From contig CAXAMN010008613.1 of the NCBI GenBank assembly GCA_963970005.1, positions 1 to 64,000 on the forward strand: a DNA stretch of 64,000 nt, written 5' to 3'. Numbering within the stretch: the stretch's first letter is position 1; every line of letters begins with the position of its first letter. Shown piece by piece: positions 9,141-18,546 of this stretch. Source of the stretch: Durusdinium trenchii. Lineage: Eukaryota > Sar > Dinophyceae > Suessiales > Symbiodiniaceae. The notes below the pieces were generated by a model. That model searched no databases. It had not been told where the DNA came from and saw only the letters and a program-made list of their open reading frames with translations. The translations under genes and the position numbers were made by a program.

Positions 9141-9917
9141 CTACTGCCACCACCCATAGGGCGGAGGCGGTGGGGGAGGCCTCATGTGACAGGAAGACCC
9201 TGCTGCAGACGAGGAGCTTCCCTCTCCTGGAGGAGGGACAGTACGGCGAGCTTTATTACGTGGGTCGGAGTCTTCCTGACTGTAGCCCATTTGGTCCCTA
9301 AGCGCCTGCTTGTGGCCTGCGAGCTGACTTCTAAACTTGGGATTCCCAGTGAGCCATGCACAGAGCTGGTCCCATCGGCCTTCCGAGTAGAGGTGCTGGC
9401 CATATTGGTTATACGGGCGATCTTCCATTTTAGGACTGAAGGGATATCCATGGCAGTAGTAGTTACTGAGGAGAGTACTAGGAACTCTGGTCAGCATATA
9501 GCGGGGAGACAGCAGATTCCACCCTGTGCGGGACATGGCAACCCTTAGCCCGGAGGTCAGCCACTGAGCTACTACTGTACTTTCTGCTTGGATGTTCCCT
9601 TGCTCAAAATTGCCGAGCGCCGTTGCTAGCCTAGTATAACCTATGCCGAAACGTCCGCCGTAGCCCTTGGCAAAGGCGTAGTTGGGTTCTGCTGCCATGT
9701 CCTCTTCCTCAGTTGCTTCCTCAGTACCAGCTTCTGGTGGTTCAGCAATCCCCACTGGCACCGGGAGCGCAAACCTGGGCGATCGCTCAGCTGACCCGGT
9801 AGCATCAGAGGCAGAGTCCTCTTGCAGAGGACGTATCCGGCATTCGGGGGTATCGGTCGTAAGCAATTTCTTTAGTGTGCACTCCCACAACGAGCAGAGG
9901 GTTGTCTTCAGCTCCAT
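9141..9917 (-). CDS. C-terminal part of the P569 polyprotein, unrecognised, proline-rich end
   Basis: 258 codons in the frame next to the ORF at 9805-11514, overlapping it by about 110 bases. The copy at 37601-37980 runs through this junction in one frame, so the two are one protein broken here. Features are an acidic stretch (EEATEEED), a conserved core around NLLSPRYMLTR and YNQYGQHLYSEGRWDQL, and a C-terminus of PPPPPPPYGWWQ. I do not recognise the family. Confidence 0.6.
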   Translation of the reverse strand: MELKTTLCSLWECTLKKLLTTDTPECRIRPLQEDSASDATGSAERSPRFALPVPVGIAEPPEAGTEEATEEEDMAAEPNYAFAKGYGGRFGIGYTRLATALGNFEQGNIQAESTVVAQWLTSGLRVAMSRTGWNLLSPRYMLTRVPSTLLSNYYCHGYPFSPKMEDRPYNQYGQHLYSEGRWDQLCAWLTGNPKFRSQLAGHKQALRDQMGYSQEDSDPRNKARRTVPPPGEGSSSSAAGSSCHMRPPPPPPPYGWWQ

Positions 9918-11514
9918 CTTCTTTGGGTCGGTAGCCGTAGCCCCCTTTCACTTGCGCGGGCGTGAAGCCCTGCCGCTCCATGGCTACAACCAAGTCAGGC
10001 AGGATCTGTACTGGGAGATAGACAAAGAGGTCATTGGTGGGTAGCGTTTGCTCACCATACTCCATTCCCCTAACAAAGGACATGATGACAGTTTGCATAA
10101 AGGTGAGGGCATCGACATCTTTTTCCTTTGTTTTCTGTGGCTTCACAGCCACTGCTTGAGCTGTTCCTATACCCTGGTGTCTGTGTTGATTATCAAAGGA
10201 ACAGCACCTTGCGATAAAGGCAAGTAGGCCATACTGCCAGAAACGGGGGCTTGCATAAAGGGCGAGCTGTTTTTGAGCGATGAAAGGGCACGCTGGGTGT
10301 CCACTCTTCACGAAAGTGAAGAGGTTGGACAGGGGAGCAGCAAAGGCTTCACTTATACGGAGAAGGTCTCCTATGTAGGCTTGGTTGATTTCATCTGGAA
10401 TGTCCACAAAGGAGGAGCCATGGAGTGCTTTTTCTGTTACCCGCCTCCAGAGGAATGTACGGACGAGGCGGTTAATTTGCTTGTTGGAGATTGCAAGCCT
10501 CGCCATTGGCCATTCCCTAGGCAGGTCACTGTAGATCTGTAATGAGGGGAGCGGCACACTTTGTCCGTCAGCTTCTCTGGCCGTTCGAGCCGCACCTTGA
10601 TAGTCGTATAGGGCCTGCATGGCTCTCTGCTCAGATTCCAGCTCAAGATCAGTGGCAGCAGTGCCTCCTCGTTCTGCATGCTCTTGATCACTGGCAATGT
10701 CAATTTCTGTCATGGCGTGTGGGCGCTCATGCATTGATCCAGGATGGTCAGGTGGTGTCTCGGGGTTCCTGCAAACGGGAGCCTCCTGCCTTTGAGCATT
10801 CCAACTGGCCAGGTCTGCCAGTGTAGCCGGTGGTTGTTCGTGTTCAGGGATGCTACCGAGCGGTTGCTTGGATGCTGGAGCAAGTGATTTCCGTAGCTTC
10901 TTGGACTGAGCCCTCCCTGCACTAGCCTTAGACCCCGGTCTTCGTTTGACTGGGGACTCAGAGAAGTGCGACGTGGGGCTGCTACCTTGGGGGTCCACGC
11001 CCTGCGGGGGTAGCATGCTCCTTGCCTCATCTTCTGCTGCCAGCATTTCGTCTTGTGCTGGACATGCTTCCGGAGGGGCTGGACGATTGCTAAGGCAATC
11101 ACCCTCATCGGCAGAGGAGGTGGTGGCACTGTCACCGTCTTCCATGCGCGCGTCGTCTTCCTCCGGCTGCTCTGCACTCGGGATGGTAGGCGACTCTGAG
11201 GAGGAGCTGTGGACAGAGACTGCTTCATTTGCTTCTTCGTCGGCCATCGTGGCATCTGTCGCCGCAGGAGAGGACAGGGGCTGTCCCGCTTGCACGTCAT
11301 ATTCCTCCTTTTCTGTGTCACGGTCAGAGACAGAGAGGACATCAGGTGTTGCACTTGGCTGAGGCCAATAACAGCCATGCACTAAAAGGCCCGGTTGCGG
11401 TGGCAGGACGAGTTCAGATCCGGGGGCATCCAGGACTGGCTGCACTCTCCATGCGTCATAAAAGTACACCCGGTGCGGCTTCGAAGGTGTAATCTTGTGC
11501 ACTGCGCTGTTCAC
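9805..11514 (-). CDS. Large unrecognised element protein (here called P569)
   Basis: The frame is open for 569 codons but has no ATG near its start (the first codon is GTG), and it overlaps the end of the helicase frame, which suggests one continuous polyprotein with a frame break. The first third is acidic and Ser/Glu-rich with a basic patch (KRRPGSKASAGRAQSKKLRK) that could be a nuclear signal. The last 300 residues form a conserved domain with LPREWPMARL, VDIPDEINQAYIGDLL, LALYASPRFWQYGLLAF and LTFMQTVIMSFV. That domain recurs in diverged copies at 3744-4721, 36325-36705 and 37130-37980. No known domain is evident to me. Confidence 0.65.
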   Translation of the reverse strand: MNSAVHKITPSKPHRVYFYDAWRVQPVLDAPGSELVLPPQPGLLVHGCYWPQPSATPDVLSVSDRDTEKEEYDVQAGQPLSSPAATDATMADEEANEAVSVHSSSSESPTIPSAEQPEEDDARMEDGDSATTSSADEGDCLSNRPAPPEACPAQDEMLAAEDEARSMLPPQGVDPQGSSPTSHFSESPVKRRPGSKASAGRAQSKKLRKSLAPASKQPLGSIPEHEQPPATLADLASWNAQRQEAPVCRNPETPPDHPGSMHERPHAMTEIDIASDQEHAERGGTAATDLELESEQRAMQALYDYQGAARTAREADGQSVPLPSLQIYSDLPREWPMARLAISNKQINRLVRTFLWRRVTEKALHGSSFVDIPDEINQAYIGDLLRISEAFAAPLSNLFTFVKSGHPACPFIAQKQLALYASPRFWQYGLLAFIARCCSFDNQHRHQGIGTAQAVAVKPQKTKEKDVDALTFMQTVIMSFVRGMEYGEQTLPTNDLFVYLPVQILPDLVVAMERQGFTPAQVKGGYGYRPKEDGAEDNPLLVVGVHTKEIAYDRYPRMPDTSSARGLCL

Positions 11515-12334
11515 CGGTGCATGGCGTTGGTTGATAGCGCAGGGAGCTTCCTACGCTGCACCTTTGCCCTGGGCCAAAGCTATTGTGGAGGAGTCGCCAA
11601 CGTCCTGGCTGCTGCCCATCAGTTATGACCAACCACTCCGGCTCAGGCGAGGCATCAACTGCATAACCATAGACGAGGTCATGCAAGACCGTACCACCAG
11701 GCAGATGGGGCCCTTCTCTCAGGCTAGCAATTTCCGCCTTGGTCAAGTGCGTCAGAGCAGCTAAGACGAGACGTAAGCGCCTCACCTTGCCTTGATGGTA
11801 TTCTGCGAGACAGACCGGTAGAGGGCCTAACCACATTGAGTGGGGCAGAAGCGCCTGCTGGAAGACTATCGTGGCTTGCGCAACCTGTGTGGCTGTAAGG
11901 TCCAGCGAGCCTCGAATAGTGGGTTCTTTGTTGTCATAAGTATATATCGTTTGGACACCATGCAAAAGGGCTGCCAGAACCTGCAGGGCCCCAGGCATCC
12001 CTTGCATGTTCAGCGGACAGGCTAGGATGGTGAGGTCGGTGGCTCGGCTGTATGCCACATTTGCTCGTGTGAAGCACTCCTGGTCATAATCCAGGTTGCG
12101 CCCTTCTCCACTGAGGAAGGTTGACACCCCGTGAATAACGATGCAGTGTTTGGCCGTGGCACCTGCAACTTTGACTGCAGCTTCTGCATTAAGTAGTTGC
12201 GTAGATTCGTAGCCCCTTCCCGGGTGGTTGTAAGGGCCAAGATATCGTCGGTGTCGGCTCCTGCTTTGGTAAGTTGGTCTTCGAGATGTTGATACACTCG
12301 CACGTAGGGTCATTCCTTGGGTTATTCCTTGCAT
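11456..12334 (-). CDS. SF1 helicase, C-terminal part
   Basis: Residues around 60-100 hold the RecA2 motifs of Upf1/Dna2-type SF1 helicases: a stretch equivalent to the Q-G-x-E region (LSGEGRNLDYDQE) and motif VI (RANVAYSRATDL) at about 90-101. The preceding motif (ILALTTTREGATNLRNYLMQ) is in another frame at about 12190-12270. The upstream ATP-binding part is at 12716-15310. The final 150 residues are unrecognised. As assembled the gene cannot give a full helicase because of frame breaks and the inversion at about 12450-12790. Confidence 0.7.
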   Translation of the reverse strand: MQGITQGMTLRASVSTSRRPTYQSRSRHRRYLGPYNHPGRGYESTQLLNAEAAVKVAGATAKHCIVIHGVSTFLSGEGRNLDYDQECFTRANVAYSRATDLTILACPLNMQGMPGALQVLAALLHGVQTIYTYDNKEPTIRGSLDLTATQVAQATIVFQQALLPHSMWLGPLPVCLAEYHQGKVRRLRLVLAALTHLTKAEIASLREGPHLPGGTVLHDLVYGYAVDASPEPEWLVITDGQQPGRWRLLHNSFGPGQRCSVGSSLRYQPTPCTGEQRSAQDYTFEAAPGVLL

Positions 12335-12449
12335 TCACATTGGGCGAAGCATGGCACCAGTGGACAAATCTTAGGCCTGAGGCAATCAGGTGATCCTCTC
12401 GAATGGAGGTGGTACCCAGCAGGATATGGACCTCAAATCTGCCTTCGCG

Positions 12450-12790
12450 CCGACAGTTCCCCGACAACCCTTCTTTCGGCTGCTGCTTGGTGATCCCAAA
12501 CAGAGCCCTGGTGGAGTAGCCGATGGACAGAGAGCTCATCGCGCGCTCTTACTCAAAGCTCCCATTGGGCTACGAGCCCCCACTACCTGGTACATGCCAC
12601 ACGAGATACCATGTGTCTTTCACATGCTCCTCCGGCACGGTCGAGGCTTTGGCCTTAGTGATCTCGAAGAAGCGGCTACCGCAGTGGGCCACAGGCTGGT
12701 TCCGCCCGGAGAAGGTCAAGGCCACGTCTTCGTTTGCCTGTCAGTGACAGTCCACCTACAAGGACCTCTCCAGAGTGGATCTGGATCTCC
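12450..12790 (+). pseudogene. Inverted internal segment of the helicase gene with motif III
   Basis: The plus strand here encodes LLLGDPKQSPGGVADGQR, a textbook SF1 motif III (GDPxQ), in the middle of a helicase gene that otherwise reads on the minus strand. The minus-strand helicase frame is lost just before motif II, at NVDLLI, and resumes on the left side of this segment. In the related debris at 48318-48884 the same motif (LFGDPKQSPGG) lies on the same strand as the rest. About 0.3 kb has therefore been flipped in place. The limits are good to about 50 bases. Confidence 0.65.
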
Positions 12791-15310
12791 CGGAAGGCTA
12801 ATGAGCAGGTCCACATTCTCCATATGAGTGTTGAGTGTGGAGTGAGTCTGTCCTTTTTGGTCCCAGACAAGCCCAGTAGTGACAATAACGACATGGCAGC
12901 CGGGGATGTATGGAGCCGCGTCGCTTGCACGCAGGTCGTAGGCAGTGCAGGCTGTGTTAGTTTCTGCCTCTTCTCTGCTAACTGGCCGAATAAAATATCT
13001 CTGGTGGTCTGGCTCCAGGTCAAAAGCAGTGAGCAATTTGGTGATTGCCCGACCAGCCGGATTCTCTTTATGCACGACTGCAATCTTGAGGTGAGTGGTA
13101 AGAGCCAGCCAGGCGAGGAGGAAAGTCAGGGATCGAGTTTTACCAGCACCAAAGACACCTGCTACTGCCAGGGTAGATCTGCCAGATCGGAGAGCCAGCG
13201 CTAGGCTGGAGGCCATCGAGACTATGTGGCCATTGTCTTGCCGGGCGGCTGTGCCCAGGGCAACAGCAAAACCAGCCGCTTGAGGACAGTGCTGTAGAGT
13301 ACTACCTGTGGTCAGCAACTGGAAGAGGGCATGCAAGCTCTGCAACAGGACTACTGTACATTCAAGCTGATACGGAATGGGCACTTGGCCAGGGATGCCC
13401 AACACCGTGGGTTTGTGTTCTGCCGCTAGGCTGGCCATTTGCAGCAGGTGGTCAGCAGTGACAGTGTCTCCCGCTTCCGCAATGGCCAACACCCGGAACT
13501 TATTTGCTCTAGGTTCTAGCACACTTAGGCTAGGTGGGAAGGCCCATGGTGCTGGGCACGCTAGTCCGGTTTCGGTTGGCGTGGGCAGCGGCGCAAAATC
13601 CGGGAACGGTACTAAGGCAACGTCCCAGTGCCGAGGGCTGCTCAATCGTCGGAGCTTCTCACTTGGCGATTCCTCTCCTTTTCGCTTCCGCGAGGGAGTC
13701 ACAAAGGCAAGCAGGAGTGCTAAGACTGAATAGCACGCGCCGTGCTCCTCCAGGACCAGTCGATAGGCCTTCCCAGCCTGCGAGCCCATATGGACCGTAC
13801 TGGAGGGGCTGCTCGCTAGTTGGTCAAAATTACAGTTCTGGAAGTGCGCTGGGCAAAAGATAGCCGTTTGTGACCACGAAGGAAAGGCAATGCGATATTC
13901 ATGCGTGCCCTGCAGTGTGATATCCACGAAGAGGCCAAACTTTCGAACAGTGGGACTACTCCATAGTTCCTGTCTTGTGGTTGCTTCTTCGACAAAGGTG
14001 AGCTGCGGAAGAAATAGGGCTAGGATGACAAACACTTCCCGGAACGGGATCGGTGCCAAGAGGTCTCGAGCCATCTCCGTCAGCCATTGGGCACACGCAC
14101 TTGGATTGCCTTTGCCGACCCGAAAGTTTTTCAGCAGCAGGGCCTGCGCTTCTTGCATAGAGGCAATTTGCTGTCCTGCCACGCAGCTTTGCAGCAGCAT
14201 AAGCAATTCTTGGTCGGGTCGGTGGAGGTTGGACACCAACAAGCTGATAGCTCCTTCCCAATCATCGCTTGTCATTACCGTTTCAAAGCGAATCCAGGAG
14301 GCCAAACGCATGGGGGCAGCGATTCGATCACGGCGAGGAACAACAGCAGGGTGTGTGAGTTTCAGAGTAGTCAGACTGACTTTGCCTGTAGGGAGCTGGC
14401 ACTGTAGCCAGTGCCAGTAACAGTGTTTGTGCTTACCCATCCACCGTGCAGAGTCTTCTACATACGTGACGTGCAGGGATCGTTGCAACATGTCAAGCTC
14501 GTTATCTGTCGGCTTCCAGTCACACAAGCAATCTTCAGCAGCATGGACAAGATAGTAGTTGCGCCTGTCAGGCTCTGCAGTGGCAACGAGTGCCGCTAAT
14601 ACACTCTTCGGCATTGCAATGGCGCCTAGGCGCGCTGTGATCTGACTGGCTGGCCAGAGGCAACGAATTGCTAAGGCAATCACTGCTCCAGTGTAGCTGC
14701 CTGCACTAAAGCCATTCACCGTAAAGTGGGTGGGATCTTCCTGCTCAGCCGGCCGAAGACACCCAAGCACTGGCAAGTAGGCAATAAGTCGAAGCGGCTG
14801 TAACGAAAGTAGTTTCCACCAAAGACCACTGAGAAAGGCCTGGTGTGGCAGCCGTCGGTGAGCTGGGAGCAGCCGGGCTGCTTGTAGCACATGCTGCGTA
14901 CGTTGGTACAGGAGGGCTGCTTTGCCATACCCGAGGTCTTCCCATTTCTGGCAAGGGTTCTGCGTGAGCGAGAAGAGGGTGGCGACTTCATGTACCCCTG
15001 TCGACCAGCCATAGGCAACACCCCATTCCTGATCTTTAGCGACATCTGTGGGGGAGAGCGACGGCCCGTAGACTTGACTAGGCGGACACATGCAATGGAA
15101 GTGCGGGGGGACCTCCCCTTCAAGGGCCCCGCCCCCAAGACCACCACAATTGATCTGGAATACTGAGGGTAAGGGTGGGATGTTATGACCAATCCAGTAC
15201 TCGTTGAGTCGTGCAATCATCCACAGGACAGTGACCCATAGAATTTCACCCTGCTGACGCTGGTAGATGGCTTCAAACACTTGTGGTGCAATACCTTCCA
15301 AGGGCATCAA
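12716..15310 (-). CDS. SF1 helicase, N-terminal and ATP-binding part
   Basis: 864 codons. The frame begins after a TGA, but the copy at 49934-50539 reads straight from the glycosyltransferase-like ORF into this one, so it is the continuation of the protein at 15273-17240. Residues 1-600 are unrecognised, with a conserved INCGGLGGGALEG and a Cys/His-poor helical body. The Walker A motif AGVFGAGKTRS lies near residue 716, followed by motif Ia and TTGLVWDQ. The expected DEAx box after NVDLLI (about 831) is missing because of the adjacent inversion. The likely role is unwinding of RNA or of RNA/DNA hybrid during retrotransposition, which is inference. Confidence 0.7.
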   Translation of the reverse strand: MMPLEGIAPQVFEAIYQRQQGEILWVTVLWMIARLNEYWIGHNIPPLPSVFQINCGGLGGGALEGEVPPHFHCMCPPSQVYGPSLSPTDVAKDQEWGVAYGWSTGVHEVATLFSLTQNPCQKWEDLGYGKAALLYQRTQHVLQAARLLPAHRRLPHQAFLSGLWWKLLSLQPLRLIAYLPVLGCLRPAEQEDPTHFTVNGFSAGSYTGAVIALAIRCLWPASQITARLGAIAMPKSVLAALVATAEPDRRNYYLVHAAEDCLCDWKPTDNELDMLQRSLHVTYVEDSARWMGKHKHCYWHWLQCQLPTGKVSLTTLKLTHPAVVPRRDRIAAPMRLASWIRFETVMTSDDWEGAISLLVSNLHRPDQELLMLLQSCVAGQQIASMQEAQALLLKNFRVGKGNPSACAQWLTEMARDLLAPIPFREVFVILALFLPQLTFVEEATTRQELWSSPTVRKFGLFVDITLQGTHEYRIAFPSWSQTAIFCPAHFQNCNFDQLASSPSSTVHMGSQAGKAYRLVLEEHGACYSVLALLLAFVTPSRKRKGEESPSEKLRRLSSPRHWDVALVPFPDFAPLPTPTETGLACPAPWAFPPSLSVLEPRANKFRVLAIAEAGDTVTADHLLQMASLAAEHKPTVLGIPGQVPIPYQLECTVVLLQSLHALFQLLTTGSTLQHCPQAAGFAVALGTAARQDNGHIVSMASSLALALRSGRSTLAVAGVFGAGKTRSLTFLLAWLALTTHLKIAVVHKENPAGRAITKLLTAFDLEPDHQRYFIRPVSREEAETNTACTAYDLRASDAAPYIPGCHVVIVTTGLVWDQKGQTHSTLNTHMENVDLLISLPGDPDPLWRGPCRWTVTDRQTKTWP

Positions 15311-17240
15311 AGCAAGTCATTGTTGGCTTGTAGAAACTGCTCTTTTTCTCCCGGGACAAGACACTTGGGGTGAGCCGAGCCGCTTGCAGTTGCTCATACG
15401 GACATGCTTCAATGTCCTTGTGGATTGCAACAACCCCTCGTAGCTTGGCGACTTGACTCCAGGGCACAAAGAGGGGAGGAGACAGCCGTTGCGGACAGGG
15501 GATGCATGGACTAGGGTCAGGTGCCTGACTACCCTGCGTCGAGTCTCTATCGATTGCTTTAGTAAGTCTATCTGCTCTTCTGGCAGAAGTGTCAGACGAG
15601 GGCGTGGAAACTGACTCCACGTCTGCATCACCGTCCTCTGCCGGAAGACAGCTAAGGCTGTCCCCCTGCAGTTGTGCTGGAAAGAGTTCAGTCGCTTGCG
15701 GACGAATCGCCCGCCACTTTAGTAGCAGGCAGAAGCGCAAAGCACTGTTCCCAGCTACTCCGGAGAAGTAGCCTGTAAATTTGCACCCACCTACTGGTTT
15801 CCAAGTCTCAATGACCCATGCTGGGGGCAGATTAGGCATGCCGAGTATGGCGATCGGCAGCGTTTCCCAACCTTGCAGCTCCAATTCTCGTAAGGCAGCC
15901 TGCGCTCCAACTTTGGCCTTGCCAAAGGCATGAAATATGGCAGGTCGCATTCGGTTGCGTGGCAGCGCACTGGCTTGGAAAAGGTGTTCACCTGGCAATG
16001 ACGTGACTGTACATGGCCCTGTTAGCATAGGGAGCACTGACAGTATTCCCTGCTCGAAGGTGGCAGGAGCCCAGCTGGTGACCCAAGGAGTTCGCTCTCT
16101 CCCTTCAGGGGTGAGAGCCTTTGGATGGGATTGCCGCGGCCACTTGATTGTACCGGCAGGACCAAGTTCATCCGGGCTGGTGACTGGGCTAGGCCAAAAG
16201 TGCTTGCACATGTATAGTCCATACAAGGACCAGACCATGCATAGGTCAAGGGCGGTTTGCATTGCTATCCCAACAAATGGGGTAAACATAGTGCCACTTA
16301 TGGCTGTGTCACTCGGATTGACAGGTGGTCTGGCTCTAGACACTAAGGCAAGGCGGCTTTCCTGGAGGCTCTTCGCCAGGGCCGAAGCAGTCGTGTCATA
16401 CTCCAGTGGGCTGCGCTTGCTGCGGTCGCCTATCGAAATAACCAGACCTGCATTATATTCCAAGTGGGCCTCTGTGAAGAGCAGCATGCCAATACCTGCA
16501 CAGGAGCTAGACTCAGAACGCACACACCCTATTAGGTCAACCCACTGGTGCTGCTGATGCGCCAGCTGGAGTAGGTCTTGCACTTCGAAAAGCGTGACTG
16601 GTACACAGTCATTGTCAATGAGTGCGAAGTGCTGTGCAGGGTACAGAAAACGTGCTGCCTCTAGGACAAAAACTCCTGCCCAGTAGTATGGAACCTTGTG
16701 AAGGCCAGTAGTAGCATCTGCACAAACCCAAAGTATGTCAGTTGCCTCTTCTTGGGGACCCACTAGGCACCTACGTGAGGCCCACCATGCTGCAAAAGCC
16801 GGCCAATGCGGGACATCTGTCGGCATTCGATTGTCCACTATTAGATAGATCATTTGATTGCTCATGATAAGGTCTCGGTGCAACATGAGTGTCTGAATAA
16901 TGGCAGTAGTATTAGGCAGGTCTCCCTCTGTTTCCAGAGTGGCATACCCGTCGTCCTTTTTGGATGGCTGCGCACGGACATCAGTCAACACTAGTGTAGG
17001 TCGAGCGGAATCAAGGCCGAGAGGACTGCAGAGGGTATCATGCATTGCCATTGCCGCATAAGCATCCGCCTGGGACTGCGTCACACTAGCCTCCGTACCC
17101 CGGGCAAAGTTGGCCTGGTCATCTGCTGTGAGCCAATCCGCGTGGTCACGTGTGAATGCAAAAGGCACATGGACTCTATCTTCCGCACTATCAGTTAGGT
17201 CCAGCGAATTACTGTCCTCCATCCATGGGTCATGTGACAT
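15273..17240 (-). CDS. Unrecognised protein with a possible glycosyltransferase-like core, fused upstream of the helicase
   Basis: 655 codons from an ATG at 17240. Around residue 207 the motif FALIDNDCVPVTLFE resembles the metal-binding DxD site of GT-A glycosyltransferases, and further on HLEYNAGLVI resembles the FNAGV strand of such enzymes. The match is by eye and weak. The C-terminus (PLFVPWSQVAKLRGVVAIHKD) is conserved in the copy at 49934-50539, which continues into the helicase frame. Frame breaks between this ORF and the next fall in an A5 run and near 15315. It may be simply an unknown helicase-associated domain. Confidence 0.45.
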   Translation of the reverse strand: MSHDPWMEDSNSLDLTDSAEDRVHVPFAFTRDHADWLTADDQANFARGTEASVTQSQADAYAAMAMHDTLCSPLGLDSARPTLVLTDVRAQPSKKDDGYATLETEGDLPNTTAIIQTLMLHRDLIMSNQMIYLIVDNRMPTDVPHWPAFAAWWASRRCLVGPQEEATDILWVCADATTGLHKVPYYWAGVFVLEAARFLYPAQHFALIDNDCVPVTLFEVQDLLQLAHQQHQWVDLIGCVRSESSSCAGIGMLLFTEAHLEYNAGLVISIGDRSKRSPLEYDTTASALAKSLQESRLALVSRARPPVNPSDTAISGTMFTPFVGIAMQTALDLCMVWSLYGLYMCKHFWPSPVTSPDELGPAGTIKWPRQSHPKALTPEGRERTPWVTSWAPATFEQGILSVLPMLTGPCTVTSLPGEHLFQASALPRNRMRPAIFHAFGKAKVGAQAALRELELQGWETLPIAILGMPNLPPAWVIETWKPVGGCKFTGYFSGVAGNSALRFCLLLKWRAIRPQATELFPAQLQGDSLSCLPAEDGDADVESVSTPSSDTSARRADRLTKAIDRDSTQGSQAPDPSPCIPCPQRLSPPLFVPWSQVAKLRGVVAIHKDIEACPYEQLQAARLTPSVLSREKKSSFYKPTMTCFDALGRYCTTSV

Positions 17241-17672
17241 TGGAGTTGCTCTGCTCGAAAATACGAGTGCAGCCCCCGCCAGCTAAGGTTGGCAGTTGCA
17301 CTGACTGGCGCGAGCAAAAGAAAAGGCGACGAGGGTGACGTCAGCTAAGGCTGACCCCACTCCTGCATGCAGGGCGCTACGACCTGCTGTGAGCCAAACG
17401 TTACGGCATAGTGCATCTGCAGGAAAGCAACTGCATCTAGCTTATGGCGGGGGGCCCCCTTCCAAAAGATTTGGTAAGAAGAAGGCCAACCATGTTGCTG
17501 CAAAAGCATGTCACCAGGACCCTGTCACTACTGGTCATGATCATCTGCATGCGGGTGTAATAGGGAGAGTAACCAGGCAACGTACACTAGGCCACACAGC
17601 TGGGAGTGCAAGTCTGTAAGGGGAGTGAGGAGGGCACCCTGCACATCTTGAGGCATATAGTCTACTGTTTGT
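17241..17672 (-). other. Spacer between ORFs, nothing recognised
   Basis: About 430 bases between the stop of the ORF at 17673-18353 and the ATG at 17240. It has short open frames only. It includes a GGGGGGCCCCC run at 17450-17460 and no clear splice acceptor or leader relic. Confidence 0.4.
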
Positions 17673-18353
17673 TCAATTTCCTGTACCAAAGCACGCAGGC
17701 CTTGCACTCTTGCGTGTAGGGCCGATTCGATCTGGTGGTGCGTGCGTTCTGTATGACGCTGAGGGGGCCTGTGCCGTAGGCTGCGTGTCTACTCGAAGGA
17801 CCTGCTGCTGTTGCCTGTCAGTAGTAGTCCAGAAACCCACGCGCCGTGGGAGTGAGCCTGAAAAGGGGCGTGTTTGCAGGAAAATGTCGAGAGGGTCTGT
17901 GTTCTCTGTGAAGATCCTAGCGCTCACCGATTCAGCCAACACAGTGAGGAGGTGGTTTTCGTGGTGCTGTATGTGCAAGATCATCCTGCGGAGCCGAGTT
18001 CGCTTTGTCCCATACGTTGTGGCCCCCCTAGTGTTGATTGCAATACAGCCCTGATGATAGAGCGGGATGATGGCACCTTCCACAGTTGCCCGAAGCTTTA
18101 GCAGGGCTGGCGGAAACTCAAACCCTTCCGTCCATTCTGGGAAAGGGGTATTTGCATTTTCTTTGACCGCGTCCACTGGGAAAAAATGCAGTAAATAGCT
18201 CTGCGCCCTTCGCCCCCGATAAATGAAATGTACAATGAGGTCCAGAACCCCATACCGAATATCACCATGGTTGAGCTCAAAGCGTACAAAATCTGTGACA
18301 TCGACATACGTGCCATCATCGGCCAGAAACAAAGGTTCTGGATGTGGCTGCAT
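17673..18353 (-). CDS. Unrecognised element protein, 226 aa
   Basis: ATG at 18353, preceded by a short gap to the previous ORF. The N-terminal 120 residues alternate strand-like hydrophobic stretches (VDVTDFVRFELNHGDIRYGVLDLIVHFIYRG is too long to be one motif; key parts are VDVTDFVRF and DLIVHFIY). The middle is basic (TKRTRLRRMILHIQHHENHLL) and the tail is low complexity. The layout recalls the N-terminus of the ORF at 19440-20324, so the two may be distant paralogues. I assign no function. Confidence 0.5.
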   Translation of the reverse strand: MQPHPEPLFLADDGTYVDVTDFVRFELNHGDIRYGVLDLIVHFIYRGRRAQSYLLHFFPVDAVKENANTPFPEWTEGFEFPPALLKLRATVEGAIIPLYHQGCIAINTRGATTYGTKRTRLRRMILHIQHHENHLLTVLAESVSARIFTENTDPLDIFLQTRPFSGSLPRRVGFWTTTDRQQQQVLRVDTQPTAQAPSASYRTHAPPDRIGPTRKSARPACFGTGN

Positions 18354-18546
18354 GGCTATTTCGATGTGCAGTATGGCCTTACCACAGCGTGCGTAAGCGC
18401 AAACCGGGCTGTTACTACGCTAAAGAAGGCCGGCCGGCAATCTGTTTCTATCACTCTGAGCCAAAGGTCTGCAGAGACAAAAAGAGACATTTGTTAGGGG
18501 GCCCTTGCCAACATAAGAAGAGGGGCAATGGTTCCCTCTTGTGGGT

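Noticed and set aside
4737-17240. A bacterial operon, from the dense same-strand ORFs
   Set aside because: There are no ribosome-binding sites, many ORFs lack ATG starts, frames break in homopolymers and the whole is a retroelement with eukaryotic leader relics.
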